Origin: Ruoffia halotolerans
Lineage (GTDB): Bacteria; Bacillota; Bacilli; Lactobacillales; Aerococcaceae
Length of the DNA: 52,816 nucleotides
NCBI RefSeq assembly: GCF_014049385.1
Contig: NZ_JACAOA010000016.1
Location: forward strand, 1 to 52,816
Direction of reading: 5' to 3'
The position numbers were made by a program, and so were the translations under genes. Positions 33,487 to 43,092 of the stretch are shown here, in pieces. The notes under the pieces were generated by a model that worked only from the letters and a program-made list of their open reading frames with translations, ran no database searches and was not told where the DNA came from. How positions within the stretch are numbered: the first letter of the stretch is position 1; every line of letters starts with the position of its first letter.

Positions 33487-33909
33487 GTGAAAATAGCTTT
33501 AATCGCGCATGATAAGAAAAAAGATAATATGGTTAATATTGCGGTAGCTTATCGCCATATTTTGGCAAAACACGAATTGTTTGCTACAGGGACAACAGGT
33601 CAAAGAATTATTGAGGCGACAGGTTTAAACGTTCATCGTTATAAATCAGGGCCATTAGGTGGAGATCAACAAATTGGTGCAGCAATCTCAGATGATCGTA
33701 TGGACTTAGTTTTATTCTTAAGAGATCCTTTAACTGCCCAACCTCATGAACCGGATGTGTCTGCCTTATTACGTCTTTGTGATGTTTACGATATTCCATT
33801 AGCTACAAATATGGGGACGGCTGAGATTTTAATTCGTGGATTAGAAAGTGGATTGGTTGATTGGAGACTTGTGCGTCACACTCAAGAACACAAAAAAATC
33901 GATATTTAA
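33487..33909 (+). CDS. mgsA: Methylglyoxal synthase
   Basis: MgsA, 140 aa, converts dihydroxyacetone phosphate to methylglyoxal and phosphate, a bypass of lower glycolysis under phosphate limitation. Family start [17 protein letters not shown], catalytic region [12 protein letters not shown] and [18 protein letters not shown], and the C-terminal [16 protein letters not shown]. Start is GTG 33487 with GGAGG ten bases upstream; a GTG at 33478 touches that site and is rejected. xpt follows 24 bases later on the same transcript. Confidence 0.96.
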   Translation: MKIALIAHDKKKDNMVNIAVAYRHILAKHELFATGTTGQRIIEATGLNVHRYKSGPLGGDQQIGAAISDDRMDLVLFLRDPLTAQPHEPDVSALLRLCDVYDIPLATNMGTAEILIRGLESGLVDWRLVRHTQEHKKIDI

Positions 33910-33933
33910 TTGATATCATAAGGAGATTTGTGA

Positions 33934-34509
33934 GTGAGTAATTTAAAACAAATGGTATTGGATTATGGAAAAGTTTATCCTGGAAATGTCTTAAAAGTTG
34001 ATTCATTCTTAAATCATCAAATAGATCCACATGTGATAAAAAGTATAGAAAACGATTTTTATCAATACTTTAAAAATAAAGGTATCACAAAAGTTTTGAC
34101 CATTGAATCATCTGGAATTGCACCAGCTTTAATGGTCGCCTATCGTTTTGATGTTCCAATGTTATTCGCCAAGAAAGCTTTACCGAGCACAATTAAATCA
34201 GAAGATAAATATGAAACTCTGGTTCATTCATATACAAAGAACACATCAAGTAACGTGTTTATATCAAAAGAATATCTTGATAAAGATGATAAAGTGTTGA
34301 TTATAGACGATTTTCTAGCTAATGGTGAGGCTGCAGCGGGGTTAGCAGATTTAATTGAGCAAAGTGGGGCTGAAACGGTTGGCATAGGTATATGTATTGA
34401 GAAATCTTTCCAACCCGGTAGAGAAAGATTAGAAAAAGCTGGATACGATGTTTATTCAACTTGTCGTATTAAATCATTAGGTGACGGAAAGATTGAATTT
34501 TATGAATAA
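33934..34509 (+). CDS. xpt: Xanthine phosphoribosyltransferase
   Basis: Xpt, 191 aa, salvages xanthine to XMP using PRPP. The PRPP-binding motif is VLIIDDFLANGEAA (about residues 125-138); FAKKALPSTIK and the C-terminal RIKSLGDGKIEF fit the family. Start GTG 33934 after AGGAG at 33921-33925. In Bacillus xpt is under a guanine riboswitch; here it follows mgsA directly with no room for one. No terminator is seen before the clpB promoter. Confidence 0.95.
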   Translation: MSNLKQMVLDYGKVYPGNVLKVDSFLNHQIDPHVIKSIENDFYQYFKNKGITKVLTIESSGIAPALMVAYRFDVPMLFAKKALPSTIKSEDKYETLVHSYTKNTSSNVFISKEYLDKDDKVLIIDDFLANGEAAAGLADLIEQSGAETVGIGICIEKSFQPGRERLEKAGYDVYSTCRIKSLGDGKIEFYE

Positions 34510-34529
34510 AAAAAAGGTAAAAAAAAACA

Positions 34530-34546
34530 TTTGACCTTTACTGACC
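34530..34546. promoter_or_regulatory. CtsR operator 1 of clpB
   Basis: TTTGACC-TTT-ACTGACC on the plus strand (complement GGTCAGT-AAA-GGTCAAA) fits the CtsR heptad repeat RGTCAAA-N3-RGTCAAA. It covers the -35 element. Confidence 0.8.
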
Positions 34547-34559
34547 AATGGTATATAAT
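34531..34559 (+). promoter_or_regulatory. clpB promoter
   Basis: TTGACC (34531-34536), 17-base spacer, TATAAT (34554-34559). Overlaps CtsR box 1, so repression by occlusion is expected. Confidence 0.85.
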
Positions 34560-34601
34560 AAATATAGCCTCAAGAGGGGCTTATACTTATACATAAAAAA
34601 C

Positions 34602-34618
34602 ATTGATCAATTTTGACC
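34602..34618. promoter_or_regulatory. CtsR operator 2 of clpB (weaker)
   Basis: ATTGATC-AAT-TTTGACC has one perfect heptad and one with two changes, in the untranslated leader about 20 bases before the clpB start. Confidence 0.6.
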
Positions 34619-34638
34619 AATAGAAAGGCTGTGTAAAT

Positions 34639-37245
34639 ATGATTGATAAATTAACAACCACTATGCAACAAGCAATTGGTGAGGCACAGCAAGTAGCCAT
34701 AACACGGCAACATCAACAAATAGAGATTGCGCATTTATGGTTAATTATGCTACAAGCAGACCATTTTGCTTATAAATTATATAGTGAACAGAATATTCCT
34801 ATGGATCAATTTGTTCGTCTTGTTGAAGATGAAATTGATAAAATTTCTCAAGTGAGTGGGAGTAACATACAATATGGACAAGGTATTAGTCAGAACTTAA
34901 ACCGTCTACTACAAGATGCAACAACCATTGCAGCGGAATATAATGACGAATATCTATCAACAGAAATCATTTTGTTGGCTTTATATAAACAAAAAAATAA
35001 TCCAATTGTTAAATTTTTATTAGATAATGGCTTAACTGAGCAAAAATTTAAAGGAAGAATTGAAGAATTGAGAGGAGGAAATCGTGTGACATCTCAAAAT
35101 CAAGAAGAAACATATGAATCTCTAGAAAAATATGCAATCAACTTAAACGAAGCCGTTAAATCAAATAAAATGGATCCAATCATTGGACGTGATGAAGAAA
35201 TTCGTGATGTAATTCGAATTTTATCACGTAAATCAAAAAATAATCCAATCTTAATTGGGGACCCAGGTGTAGGTAAAACGGCGATTGTTGAAGGACTAGC
35301 ACAAAGAATAGTTCGCAATGATGTACCTGAAAACTTAAAAGGAAAAACACTTTATTCTTTAGATATGGGTGCATTGATTGCCGGAGCAAAATATCGTGGA
35401 GAGTTTGAAGAACGCTTAAAAGCGGTATTAAAAGAAGTGAAAGATGCAGAAGGGCAAATACTTTTATTCATTGATGAAATTCATACAATTGTAGGTGCAG
35501 GTAAAACTGAAGGTTCAATGGATGCAGGGAATCTCTTAAAACCGATGTTAGCTCGTGGTGAATTACACTGTATTGGTGCGACGACACTTGATGAATATCG
35601 ACAAAACTTTGAAAAAGATAAAGCATTAGAAAGACGCTTCCAAAGAGTGATGGTTAATGAACCAAATGTTGAAGACACTATCTCAATATTACGTGGTCTA
35701 AAAGAACGTTTTGAGATTCACCATGGTGTGAATATCCATGATAATGCTCTAGTGGCAGCAGCAACACTTTCAAACCGTTATATTACTGATCGTTTCTTAC
35801 CAGACAAAGCGCTCGACTTAGTGGATGAAGCTTGTGCAACAATTCGTATGGAATTAAATTCGGTTCCACTAGAAATTGACCAAGTAAATCGTCGTTTAAT
35901 GACTTTAGAAATTGAAGAAGAAGCATTGAAAAAAGAAGACGACGAGGCAAGTAAACGACGTTTAGAGATTCTTCGCGAAGAATTAGCGAACTTACGAGAA
36001 GAAGCGAATGATTTGAAAGCACGTTGGGATATTGAAAAAGAAGAAACTAATAAGTTACGTGATAAACGTGAACAATTAGATCAAGCCCGTCATGACTTAG
36101 AAGATGCAGAATCTGAATATAATTTAGAAAAAGCGGCTGAATTAAGACATGGAATCATTCCTGAACTGGAGAAAGAATTAGCAGAAATCGAGAATGAACA
36201 TGTTGAAACAGAAGTACAAAGTCGTTTAACACAAGAATCAGTAACTGATGCAGAGATTGCTAAAGTTGTTGGCCGTTTAACTGGTATTCCAGTGAACAAA
36301 ATTGTTGAAGGTGAACGAGAAAAATTATTACATCTTGATGACATTTTACATAGAAGAGTCATTGGACAAGATGAAGCCGTTCGACTTGTACATGAAGCAG
36401 TACTTAGATCACGTGCTGGGATTCAAGATCCGAACCGCCCAATTGGTTCGTTCCTATTCTTAGGACCAACGGGTGTTGGTAAAACAGAATTAGCTAAAGC
36501 ACTTGCTGTGGCATTATTCGATTCTGAAGACCATATGGTCCGACTTGACATGAGTGAGTATATGGAGAAACATACGGTGTCTAGATTAGTGGGTGCCCCT
36601 CCAGGATACATTGGACATGATGAAGGTGGACAACTGACCGAGGCCGTACGTAGAAATCCGTACACCATCATTCTATTGGACGAGGTGGAAAAAGCCCATC
36701 CAGATGTTTTCAATATATTACTCCAAGTATTGGATGATGGTCGATTGACCGATACGAAAGGACGCGTTGTAGACTTCAAAAATACTGTCGTCATAATGAC
36801 AAGTAATATCGGGTCACACTTACTACTTGAAGGAGTAGGAGATAATGGCGAAATTTCTCCAGAAACTGAAAAACAAGTAAATCAATTACTTCGTCAACAA
36901 TTCAAGCCAGAATTCTTGAATCGTATTGATGATACTGTTCTTTTCTCTCCTTTAACTTTAGACAATATGAGTGGAATTGTACTCAAAATGATTGAAAACC
37001 TTTCAAATAGATTGGCAGACCAACAAATAAAATTAGAAGTGACTGAATCAGCAACTCAATGGCTTGCTGAACAAGGTTACGATCCGATTTACGGAGCGAG
37101 ACCTTTACAACGCTTCATAATGAAAGAATTAGAAACACCACTAGCTAAAGAAATTGTAGCAGGAAATGTCTTACCAAATTCGGTGATTACTGTTGATGAA
37201 AGTGAAGGACAACTTACCTTTAACAGTACTGAAGCTATGGTATAA
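34639..37245 (+). CDS. clpB: ATP-dependent chaperone ClpB
   Basis: Hsp100 disaggregase, 868 aa, works with DnaK to rescue aggregated proteins after heat stress. N-terminal double Clp-N repeat (1-150), first AAA+ with Walker A GDPGVGKT (about 208), coiled-coil middle domain (about 410-530), second AAA+ with GPTGVGKT (about 610), and a C-terminal small domain with GARPLQRFI. No ClpP-docking IGL/F loop is apparent, consistent with ClpB rather than ClpC/E. Own CtsR promoter and strong terminator. Confidence 0.97.
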   Translation: MIDKLTTTMQQAIGEAQQVAITRQHQQIEIAHLWLIMLQADHFAYKLYSEQNIPMDQFVRLVEDEIDKISQVSGSNIQYGQGISQNLNRLLQDATTIAAEYNDEYLSTEIILLALYKQKNNPIVKFLLDNGLTEQKFKGRIEELRGGNRVTSQNQEETYESLEKYAINLNEAVKSNKMDPIIGRDEEIRDVIRILSRKSKNNPILIGDPGVGKTAIVEGLAQRIVRNDVPENLKGKTLYSLDMGALIAGAKYRGEFEERLKAVLKEVKDAEGQILLFIDEIHTIVGAGKTEGSMDAGNLLKPMLARGELHCIGATTLDEYRQNFEKDKALERRFQRVMVNEPNVEDTISILRGLKERFEIHHGVNIHDNALVAAATLSNRYITDRFLPDKALDLVDEACATIRMELNSVPLEIDQVNRRLMTLEIEEEALKKEDDEASKRRLEILREELANLREEANDLKARWDIEKEETNKLRDKREQLDQARHDLEDAESEYNLEKAAELRHGIIPELEKELAEIENEHVETEVQSRLTQESVTDAEIAKVVGRLTGIPVNKIVEGEREKLLHLDDILHRRVIGQDEAVRLVHEAVLRSRAGIQDPNRPIGSFLFLGPTGVGKTELAKALAVALFDSEDHMVRLDMSEYMEKHTVSRLVGAPPGYIGHDEGGQLTEAVRRNPYTIILLDEVEKAHPDVFNILLQVLDDGRLTDTKGRVVDFKNTVVIMTSNIGSHLLLEGVGDNGEISPETEKQVNQLLRQQFKPEFLNRIDDTVLFSPLTLDNMSGIVLKMIENLSNRLADQQIKLEVTESATQWLAEQGYDPIYGARPLQRFIMKELETPLAKEIVAGNVLPNSVITVDESEGQLTFNSTEAMV

Positions 37246-37258
37246 CAGAAAAACGATT

Positions 37259-37293
37259 AAACCAGCGCATTGAAAAATGCGTTGGTTTTTTTT
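37259..37293 (+). terminator. clpB terminator
   Basis: AAACCAGCGCATT faces AATGCGTTGGTTT across a short GAAAA loop, followed by a T run. Confidence 0.92.
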
Positions 37294-37392
37294 AGTTACA
37301 TTTAACAAACACTGTATAACGTACAATTAGTAATATGACTATATTGGAAAAAATAAATATGTTATATTAAAAGAATATAACGGAGGTGAAAT

Positions 37393-38589
37393 ATGAACAA
37401 AGTAAAAAAATATCGTTTTGATATTATTAAATATTTATTTATAGCAGGTTTAATGGTATTGGCCATTGTTAATTTCGACAGACTAAAAAACATTTTTAGT
37501 TATTTATTGACAATTTCAATGCCAATTATTTTAGGTTTTATTATTGCATATGTACTGAATATCCCGATGGTGATGTTAGAGAAACTATATTTTCCCAATA
37601 GTGATAGTATTGTTATTAAAAAGACACGCAGACCAGTGAGTATTTTTGTATCTATTATAATAATTACTGTCGTTTTAATTTTTATTTTGAATTTAGTGAT
37701 TCCTCAATTGATATCAGTCTTTGGCCGAATTATTGAAATAATTCCACTCTTAGCAAATGGAATTCAAAACTGGGTGATAGAAAATGAAGAGATATTTCCC
37801 CCATTAGCTGAGTTTGTCGAAACTTCTCAAATTGATTGGCAAAATATTGTCACAAATATGATTTCTATTGCGAATCGTTTTACGACTAATATTATTGAGA
37901 CAACACTTTCAACAGTGGGCTCTGTCTTTAGTATCGTTGTAAATTTATTTCTTTCATTGATGATTTCTCTTTATGTGTTAATGTCTAAAGAGACTTTAGG
38001 GAGACAGTTTAAAATCTTATCAGAAACATATCTACCTGAAAGAGGACATAAAGGAATAATGTATGTGTTAGAAGTAACTGATTTTTCTTTCCGAAATTTT
38101 ATCACAGGAGAGGTATTGGAAGCTTTAATACTTGGCTCACTTGTGACGGTTGGTATGTGGATTTTCCAATTTCCTTATGCTTCAATGATCGGAGCATTGA
38201 CAGGAGTAACAGCACTAATACCTGTATTAGGGGCTTATATTTCTGGAGCCATTGGATTTATTATGATTTTCGTGGATTCACCAATTCAAGCGTTAACTTT
38301 CTTAGTCTTTATTATTGTTATACAACAATTAGAAGGAAATCTCATATACCCTCGGGTAGTAGGTGGTTCGATTGGACTCCCAGGCTTGTGGGTATTAATA
38401 TCAATAACAATCGGTGGTGGCCTATTAGGGATTTGGGGAATGCTTTTGGCTGTTCCATTAGTTTCGACTTTGTTTAAGTTATTAAAAAATGACATAGAGT
38501 ACAGAAGGAATTATAAATATCAAGCGCAAGAGTATGTTGATGCCGTTGAAGAAATAAACGAATCGGATGAACAAGAAGTTAATAATTAG
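37393..38589 (+). CDS. AI-2E family transporter (PerM/YdiK-like membrane protein)
   Basis: 398 aa with about seven to eight membrane segments (for example YLLTISMPIILGFIIAYVL and LWVLISITIGGGLLGIWGML). The family blocks are the N-terminal helices, the soluble middle region, and PYASMIGALTGVTALIPVLGAYI plus GNLIYPRVVGGSIGLPGLWVL. Named after TqsA, but most members have other or unknown roles, including permeases for ions. ATG 37393 follows GGAGGTG. Single gene. Confidence 0.9.
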   Translation: MNKVKKYRFDIIKYLFIAGLMVLAIVNFDRLKNIFSYLLTISMPIILGFIIAYVLNIPMVMLEKLYFPNSDSIVIKKTRRPVSIFVSIIIITVVLIFILNLVIPQLISVFGRIIEIIPLLANGIQNWVIENEEIFPPLAEFVETSQIDWQNIVTNMISIANRFTTNIIETTLSTVGSVFSIVVNLFLSLMISLYVLMSKETLGRQFKILSETYLPERGHKGIMYVLEVTDFSFRNFITGEVLEALILGSLVTVGMWIFQFPYASMIGALTGVTALIPVLGAYISGAIGFIMIFVDSPIQALTFLVFIIVIQQLEGNLIYPRVVGGSIGLPGLWVLISITIGGGLLGIWGMLLAVPLVSTLFKLLKNDIEYRRNYKYQAQEYVDAVEEINESDEQEVNN

Positions 38590-38656
38590 TAATTTAGTTA
38601 CTGAACAATTTTTTGCTAAAAATTCATAGATATCTCTTCGGAAATCCTTATAATAG

Positions 38657-38665
38657 TGGTATAAT
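38657..38665 (+). promoter_or_regulatory. Extended -10 promoter of the nfeD-floA operon
   Basis: TGGTATAAT at 38657-38665; a second TATAAT lies at 38649-38654. No strong -35. Confidence 0.6.
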
Positions 38666-38686
38666 GATTATGAGAGGAGGGTATAT

Positions 38687-39280
38687 ATGATTGCAAGTTT
38701 ATTAATAGGTATGCTGTTACTTAGCTTATGTCTATTTTACAGTCCAAAATGGCTGTACTTAGGATTAGCAGTAATAGCATATGGTTTTTATTTTGGAATG
38801 CAAGGTCAAAACTTACTCGTGTTCATAATTTTCTTACTAGGTATACTTATGTTAATTGTGGAGTTTTATGTTCCTGATTTCGGAATTATTGGTATGTTTG
38901 GTTTATTAGCCATAAGTATTTCGCTTTACATGCACTTAAACGACATCGGTGATGTAGTGTTAACATTGTTAGCGATGATACTTGTTAGTGCGATCGGAAT
39001 TTTTGTCCCATTAAAATTAGGTAAAGATTTAGCTATTAGTAATGGTTTTGTACTTGGGACTTCTTCTGAAAAAGAAAAAGGATACTCGAGTCATAAAGAT
39101 TTTACATATTTATTGGGTGAAAAGGGTGTCACAGTCACAGCGCTTAGACCTGTTGGACGTGGTGAGTTTGATGGGGAGTATTATGAAGTTGTAAGTTCCG
39201 AGGACATGATTCAAAGTGGGACACCCATTTATGTTTCAAAAGTTGAAGGCGCAAAAATTTACGTAAGAAAGGAAATATAA
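38687..39280 (+). CDS. NfeD-like membrane protein
   Basis: 197 aa: four membrane segments in the first 115 residues (including [31 protein letters not shown], the NfeD signature region), then an OB-fold tail ([32 protein letters not shown]). It is the short NfeD1b form without the ClpP-like protease domain, as in B. subtilis YqeZ partners. The floA gene starts two bases after its stop; NfeD and flotillins work together in membrane microdomains. Confidence 0.9.
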   Translation: MIASLLIGMLLLSLCLFYSPKWLYLGLAVIAYGFYFGMQGQNLLVFIIFLLGILMLIVEFYVPDFGIIGMFGLLAISISLYMHLNDIGDVVLTLLAMILVSAIGIFVPLKLGKDLAISNGFVLGTSSEKEKGYSSHKDFTYLLGEKGVTVTALRPVGRGEFDGEYYEVVSSEDMIQSGTPIYVSKVEGAKIYVRKEI

Positions 39281-39281
39281 T

Positions 39282-40298
39282 ATGAATAATTTTCCAAATA
39301 ATGATTTTGAGTTATCGTCTCTAATTTCGATTGGTATTATTATTGTTATTTTAATAATACTAATTTCTTTATTCTTTAGATTCGTACCCGTAGGATTATG
39401 GGTTACAGCTTATTTCTCTGGTGCTAAAGTTTCAATTGGTAACTTAGTAGGTATGAGATTACGTCGAGTTCAACCGTCAGAAATTGTACGACCATTAATT
39501 AAAGCGACAAAAGCTGGACTTACACTAGATACGAACCAATTAGAGGCGCATCACTTGGCTGGTGGGAATGTCAACTTAGTTGTTGATGCACTGATCGCAG
39601 CTCAAAGAGCAAACATTGATTTGGTATTTGAACAAGCTGCAGCGATTGACTTAGCTGGACGTAATGTTTTTGAAGCCGTTCAAGTTTCAGTAAATCCAAA
39701 AGTAATTGAAACGCCACTTATTTCTGCCGTTGCAATGAATGGTATTGAAGTAAGAGCGAAAGCAAAAGTAACAGTTCGAGCTAATATCGAACGACTAGTG
39801 GGTGGTGCTGGTGAAGAAACAATTATTGCCCGTATCGGTGAAGGGATTGTAACGACTGTTGGTAGTTCAGAAAGTCATTCAAAAGTCCTTGAGAATCCAG
39901 ATTCTATCTCACAAACAATTCTACGTAAAGGGTTAGACTCAGGAACTGCCTTTGAAATTCTGTCCATTGATATTGCCGACGTGGATGTTGGACGTAACAT
40001 TGGTGCGAAACTTCAAGCGGATCAAGCGATTGCTGATAAAAATGTTGCACAAGCCAAAGCCGAAGAGCGTAGAGCGTTTGCAGTGGCAGAAGAGCAAGAA
40101 ATGGTTGCTGAAGTTCAACGTATGCGTGCGCGTGTGGTTGAAGCTGAGGCTGAAGTACCATTAGCAATGGCAGAAGCTTTCAAAAAAGGAAATCTTGGTG
40201 TCATGGATTACTACAATATGAAAAATATAGAATCAGATACATCAATGCGTGATTCGATTGCTAAAGGAACGAGTTCAACCGAAGAAGGTAGAGAATAA
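39282..40298 (+). CDS. floA: Flotillin-like protein FloA
   Basis: FloA (YqfA) scaffold of functional membrane microdomains, 338 aa. One N-terminal membrane segment ([22 protein letters not shown]), then the SPFH/PHB region ([29 protein letters not shown]) and a C-terminal EA-rich coiled coil ([22 protein letters not shown]). ATG 39282 follows AAAGGAAA. Its stop overlaps the next gene (TAATG). Confidence 0.95.
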   Translation: MNNFPNNDFELSSLISIGIIIVILIILISLFFRFVPVGLWVTAYFSGAKVSIGNLVGMRLRRVQPSEIVRPLIKATKAGLTLDTNQLEAHHLAGGNVNLVVDALIAAQRANIDLVFEQAAAIDLAGRNVFEAVQVSVNPKVIETPLISAVAMNGIEVRAKAKVTVRANIERLVGGAGEETIIARIGEGIVTTVGSSESHSKVLENPDSISQTILRKGLDSGTAFEILSIDIADVDVGRNIGAKLQADQAIADKNVAQAKAEERRAFAVAEEQEMVAEVQRMRARVVEAEAEVPLAMAEAFKKGNLGVMDYYNMKNIESDTSMRDSIAKGTSSTEEGRE

Positions 40299-40975
40299 TG
40301 AATTTTCTAGTTGGTGTATGGCTAATATACTTATTAGGTTCGTTTTTATTTTCAGTGTTTGCTCCAAGGATTAGAAATCAACAATATAAGAATTATCAAG
40401 ATTCAGTGATTGATAATCATGAATCGGTAGAGAAACCCACTACCAAGCCAACAAATAAAGAACAGTTACAAAGTAAGTCTGATATTCGTGCTCGAAATGA
40501 ACGTGTGCAGGCAATGCGTAAAAGACATAATAATCAGAGCGACAATTCAAAGCGAGTGAAAAACTTGTCTTTAAGCCAGTTAAATAATAGTTTAAAAAAA
40601 GCTAATAATGCGCTGAGAAATACTGACATATCTTCTGAGCAAAGTTTTGAATCAGAGGATGATTATCAAGTTGATTTTACGAAAATTGCTGATTATGATA
40701 ATCCCGTTGATCATTCTTATATGGAAGGGGAAAGTCCAGAGCAATATTTAAATGAATTAGAAAATTGGTACGCAGATGCTTCAATTGAAGATGTTTCATG
40801 GATGGAACTGGATAACACAAATATTCTCCAAGATGAACATACACAAAAAGCAGCCAGACCTAAAAATCAAACTGTCAATCATATGTATCACTCTATGAGA
40901 GATGGGGCAAAGCTAAGAGAAATGATGGTTTTCAATGAAATTATTAACAAGCCCAAGAGTCTTCGAAATAAATAA
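40298..40975 (+). CDS. Hypothetical membrane-anchored protein, third gene of the floA operon
   Basis: 225 aa, no family recognised. An N-terminal hydrophobic helix of about 22 residues (FLVGVWLIYLLGSFLFSVFAP) is followed by a long, charged, low-complexity region rich in Asn, Lys, Gln, Asp and Ser, with the tail YHSMRDGAKLREMMVFNEII near the C-terminus. It overlaps floA by one base and so is coupled to it. B. subtilis has a small yqfB gene at this point, but no similarity is evident. Likely a single-pass protein with a cytoplasmic tail working with FloA. Confidence 0.8.
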   Translation: MNFLVGVWLIYLLGSFLFSVFAPRIRNQQYKNYQDSVIDNHESVEKPTTKPTNKEQLQSKSDIRARNERVQAMRKRHNNQSDNSKRVKNLSLSQLNNSLKKANNALRNTDISSEQSFESEDDYQVDFTKIADYDNPVDHSYMEGESPEQYLNELENWYADASIEDVSWMELDNTNILQDEHTQKAARPKNQTVNHMYHSMRDGAKLREMMVFNEIINKPKSLRNK

Positions 40976-40985
40976 TTGACATACT

Positions 40986-41035
40986 AAAGATGCGAACGAA
41001 ACCAATATATATTTGGATTTGTTCGCATCTTTAAC
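40986..41035 (+). terminator. Terminator of the nfeD-floA operon
   Basis: AAAGATGCGAAC (40986-40997) is the exact complement of GTTCGCATCTTT (41021-41032), with CCAA/TTGG inside. The T run is short, so strength is uncertain. Confidence 0.75.
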
Positions 41036-41084
41036 TTTTGAGTATACATAAGCTAATTAAATTTAATAAAAAAACCAAACTAAC

Positions 41085-41113
41085 TTGCATAATGCGAGAG
41101 TATATAGTAATAT
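41085..41113 (+). promoter_or_regulatory. rpsB promoter
   Basis: TTGCAT (41085-41090), 17-base spacer, TAATAT (41108-41113). Transcription start near 41120. Confidence 0.7.
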
Positions 41114-41119
41114 AGTCCG

Positions 41120-41234
41120 TGGTGTAAAACCAAAAACACACGAATAATGATAATTTAACGGGTGCTCTCCAAGGAGAGACGTTTTGTTAGTAGAGTTATT
41201 CGGAGGAAAACAAAACCAAAGGAGAATGATAATT
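41120..41234 (+). promoter_or_regulatory. Structured rpsB leader, candidate S2 autoregulatory element
   Basis: About 115 bases. CTCTC-CAAG-GAGAG hairpin (41165-41178), then GTTTTGTT (41181-41188) exactly complementary to AACAAAAC (41209-41216), whose loop holds a decoy GGAGG (41202-41206). The real ribosome binding site AAAGGAG (41218-41224) follows. CGTGGTGT and ACACACG near 41119-41146 can also pair. A link to S2 regulation is inferred from position. Confidence 0.5.
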
Positions 41235-42017
41235 ATGGCAGTTATTTCAATGAAACAATTGTTAGAAGCTGGTGTGCATTTCGGACACCAAACACGTCGC
41301 TGGAACCCAAAAATGAAACCTTATATCTTTACAGAGCGTAACGGTATTTATATTATTGACTTACAAAAAACAGTTAAGTTAGTTGATAAAGCGTATAACT
41401 TTATGCGTGACGAAGCAGCTAATGGAGCGGTTGTATTATTTGTAGGTACTAAGAAACAAGCACAAGGTGCTATTGACGAACAAGCAAAACGTGCTGGTCA
41501 ATACTACATTAATCACCGTTGGTTAGGTGGATTATTAACTAACTGGGAAACAATCCAACAAAGTATTCGTCGTCTAAAAGCTATTGAAAAAATGGAAGAA
41601 GACGGAACTTTTGATGTATTACCTAAAAAAGAAGTATTACAATTACGTAAAGAATTAGATCGTTTAGAGCAAAACCTTGGTGGTATTAAAGATATGCCTC
41701 GTATTCCAGATGTAATCTTTATCGTTGACCCACGCAAAGAACACATTGCAATCCAAGAAGCTAAAAAATTAAATATTCCATTAGTTGGAATGGTTGATAC
41801 AAACTGTGATCCAGATGAAATTGACTATGTTATTCCATCAAATGACGATGCTATTCGTGCGATTAAATTAATCACAACTGCAATGGCTGACGCAGTTCTT
41901 GAAGGAAACCAAGGACATAGTGAAGATGATTCAGAAGAAAAATCTGACAAAGAATTTTTCGATAACTTATTTGATTCTGAAGAAGAAGCTACTACAGCAG
42001 ATTCAACAGAAGCTTAA
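41235..42017 (+). CDS. rpsB: 30S ribosomal protein S2
   Basis: S2, 260 aa. Family start [27 protein letters not shown], with [22 protein letters not shown] and [14 protein letters not shown] Glu/Asp/Ser-rich tail of about 35 residues extends the C-terminus. ATG 41235 follows AAAGGAG; the in-frame TTG at 41184 lies in the leader. tsf follows after a hairpin at 42037-42098. Confidence 0.98.
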   Translation: MAVISMKQLLEAGVHFGHQTRRWNPKMKPYIFTERNGIYIIDLQKTVKLVDKAYNFMRDEAANGAVVLFVGTKKQAQGAIDEQAKRAGQYYINHRWLGGLLTNWETIQQSIRRLKAIEKMEEDGTFDVLPKKEVLQLRKELDRLEQNLGGIKDMPRIPDVIFIVDPRKEHIAIQEAKKLNIPLVGMVDTNCDPDEIDYVIPSNDDAIRAIKLITTAMADAVLEGNQGHSEDDSEEKSDKEFFDNLFDSEEEATTADSTEA

Positions 42018-42036
42018 TAATTAGATTATTCACAGC

Positions 42037-42098
42037 TGTCTTAATTCAGGACGTTACACAGGTCTAAAAACCTTGCCCTGTGTTAGGACAGTTTTTTA
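42037..42098 (+). terminator. Terminator or attenuator between rpsB and tsf
   Basis: CTGTCTTAA (42037-42045) pairs with TTAGGACAG (42084-42092), and ACACAGG with CCTGTGT inside, with a TTTTTT run after. Placed between two genes of one conserved operon, it probably gives partial termination that sets the S2 to EF-Ts ratio. Confidence 0.7.
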
Positions 42099-42134
42099 TT
42101 TTGACTTTAAAATATCAAGGAGGATTTGAGTTTA

Positions 42135-43019
42135 ATGGCTAAAATTAGTGCAAAACAAGTTAAAGAACTACGCGAAATGACTGGTGTAGGTATGATGGAC
42201 GCGAAAAAAGCGTTGGTTGAAGTTGACGGAGATATGGATAAAGCGATTGACTTTTTAAGAGAAAAAGGTTTATCTAAAGCTGCTAAAAAAGCAAGCCGTA
42301 TCGCTGCAGAAGGTTTAGCTGCAACAAGTATCAACGGAAACACAGCTGCAATTATCGAAGTTAACTCAGAAACTGACTTTGTTTCTAAAAACGAAGAATT
42401 CGTAAATATTGTTAACACAATTGCTGATGCAGTTGCTGCTAACAAACCAGCTACTATGGAAGAAGCTAACGCTATCGAAGTTGACGGCAAAACAATTGCT
42501 GACATCGTCTTAGAAGCTACTAATAAAATCGGTGAGAAAATTTCTTTCCGTCGTTTCGCTATCTTAGAAAAAACAGATAACGATACTTTTGGTGAGTACA
42601 TCCATGGTGGTGGACAAATCGCTGTTATCACATTAATCGAAGGATTATCTGATGAAGATGTAGCGAAAGATGTTTCAATGCACGTTGCTGCAATCCAACC
42701 TAAATACGTTAACCGTGACGAAGTTCCTGCTGAAGAATTAGATCACGAGAAAAAAGTTCAAACAGAAATCGCATTAAACGAAGGTAAACCAGCTAATATC
42801 GTTGAAAAAATGATTGATGGTCGTATGAACAAATTCTTAGCTGAAATTAGCTTAAACGAACAACCATTTGTTAAAGATAATGATCAAACAGTTGGTAAAT
42901 TCGTAGGTGATAAAGGTGGAACAATCAAACAATTCATTCGTTTCACTGTTGGTGAAGGAATCGAAAAACGCCAAGACAACTTCGCTGAAGAAGTGGCTGC
43001 TCAAATGAAAAAAGATTAA
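42135..43019 (+). CDS. tsf: Elongation factor Ts
   Basis: EF-Ts, 294 aa, nucleotide exchange factor for EF-Tu. N-terminal UBA-like domain [29 protein letters not shown]-Tu contact [11 protein letters not shown] and core [19 protein letters not shown] 42135 follows GGAGG at 42119-42123 by 11 bases; the TTG 42126 is rejected. Own terminator. Confidence 0.98.
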   Translation: MAKISAKQVKELREMTGVGMMDAKKALVEVDGDMDKAIDFLREKGLSKAAKKASRIAAEGLAATSINGNTAAIIEVNSETDFVSKNEEFVNIVNTIADAVAANKPATMEEANAIEVDGKTIADIVLEATNKIGEKISFRRFAILEKTDNDTFGEYIHGGGQIAVITLIEGLSDEDVAKDVSMHVAAIQPKYVNRDEVPAEELDHEKKVQTEIALNEGKPANIVEKMIDGRMNKFLAEISLNEQPFVKDNDQTVGKFVGDKGGTIKQFIRFTVGEGIEKRQDNFAEEVAAQMKKD

Positions 43020-43030
43020 TTTTATACCCT

Positions 43031-43057
43031 TAGCCCCAGTTTCCTGGGGCTATTTTT
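43031..43057 (+). terminator. tsf terminator
   Basis: TAGCCCCAG (43031-43039), loop TTTC, CTGGGGCTA (43044-43052), then TTTTT. Confidence 0.93.
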
Positions 43058-43092
43058 AAAGATATGATTACGAATTAGAAAGGCAGTATGAT

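Noticed and set aside
33910-33933. Guanine riboswitch upstream of xpt
   Set aside because: Only 24 bases separate mgsA and xpt, too short for the aptamer, and no such fold is seen before mgsA.
36423-36794. Long minus-strand open frame inside clpB, and similar ones inside smc, ffh, tsf and polC
   Set aside because: They mirror the codon structure of the real gene on the other strand, lack ribosome binding sites and resemble no protein family.
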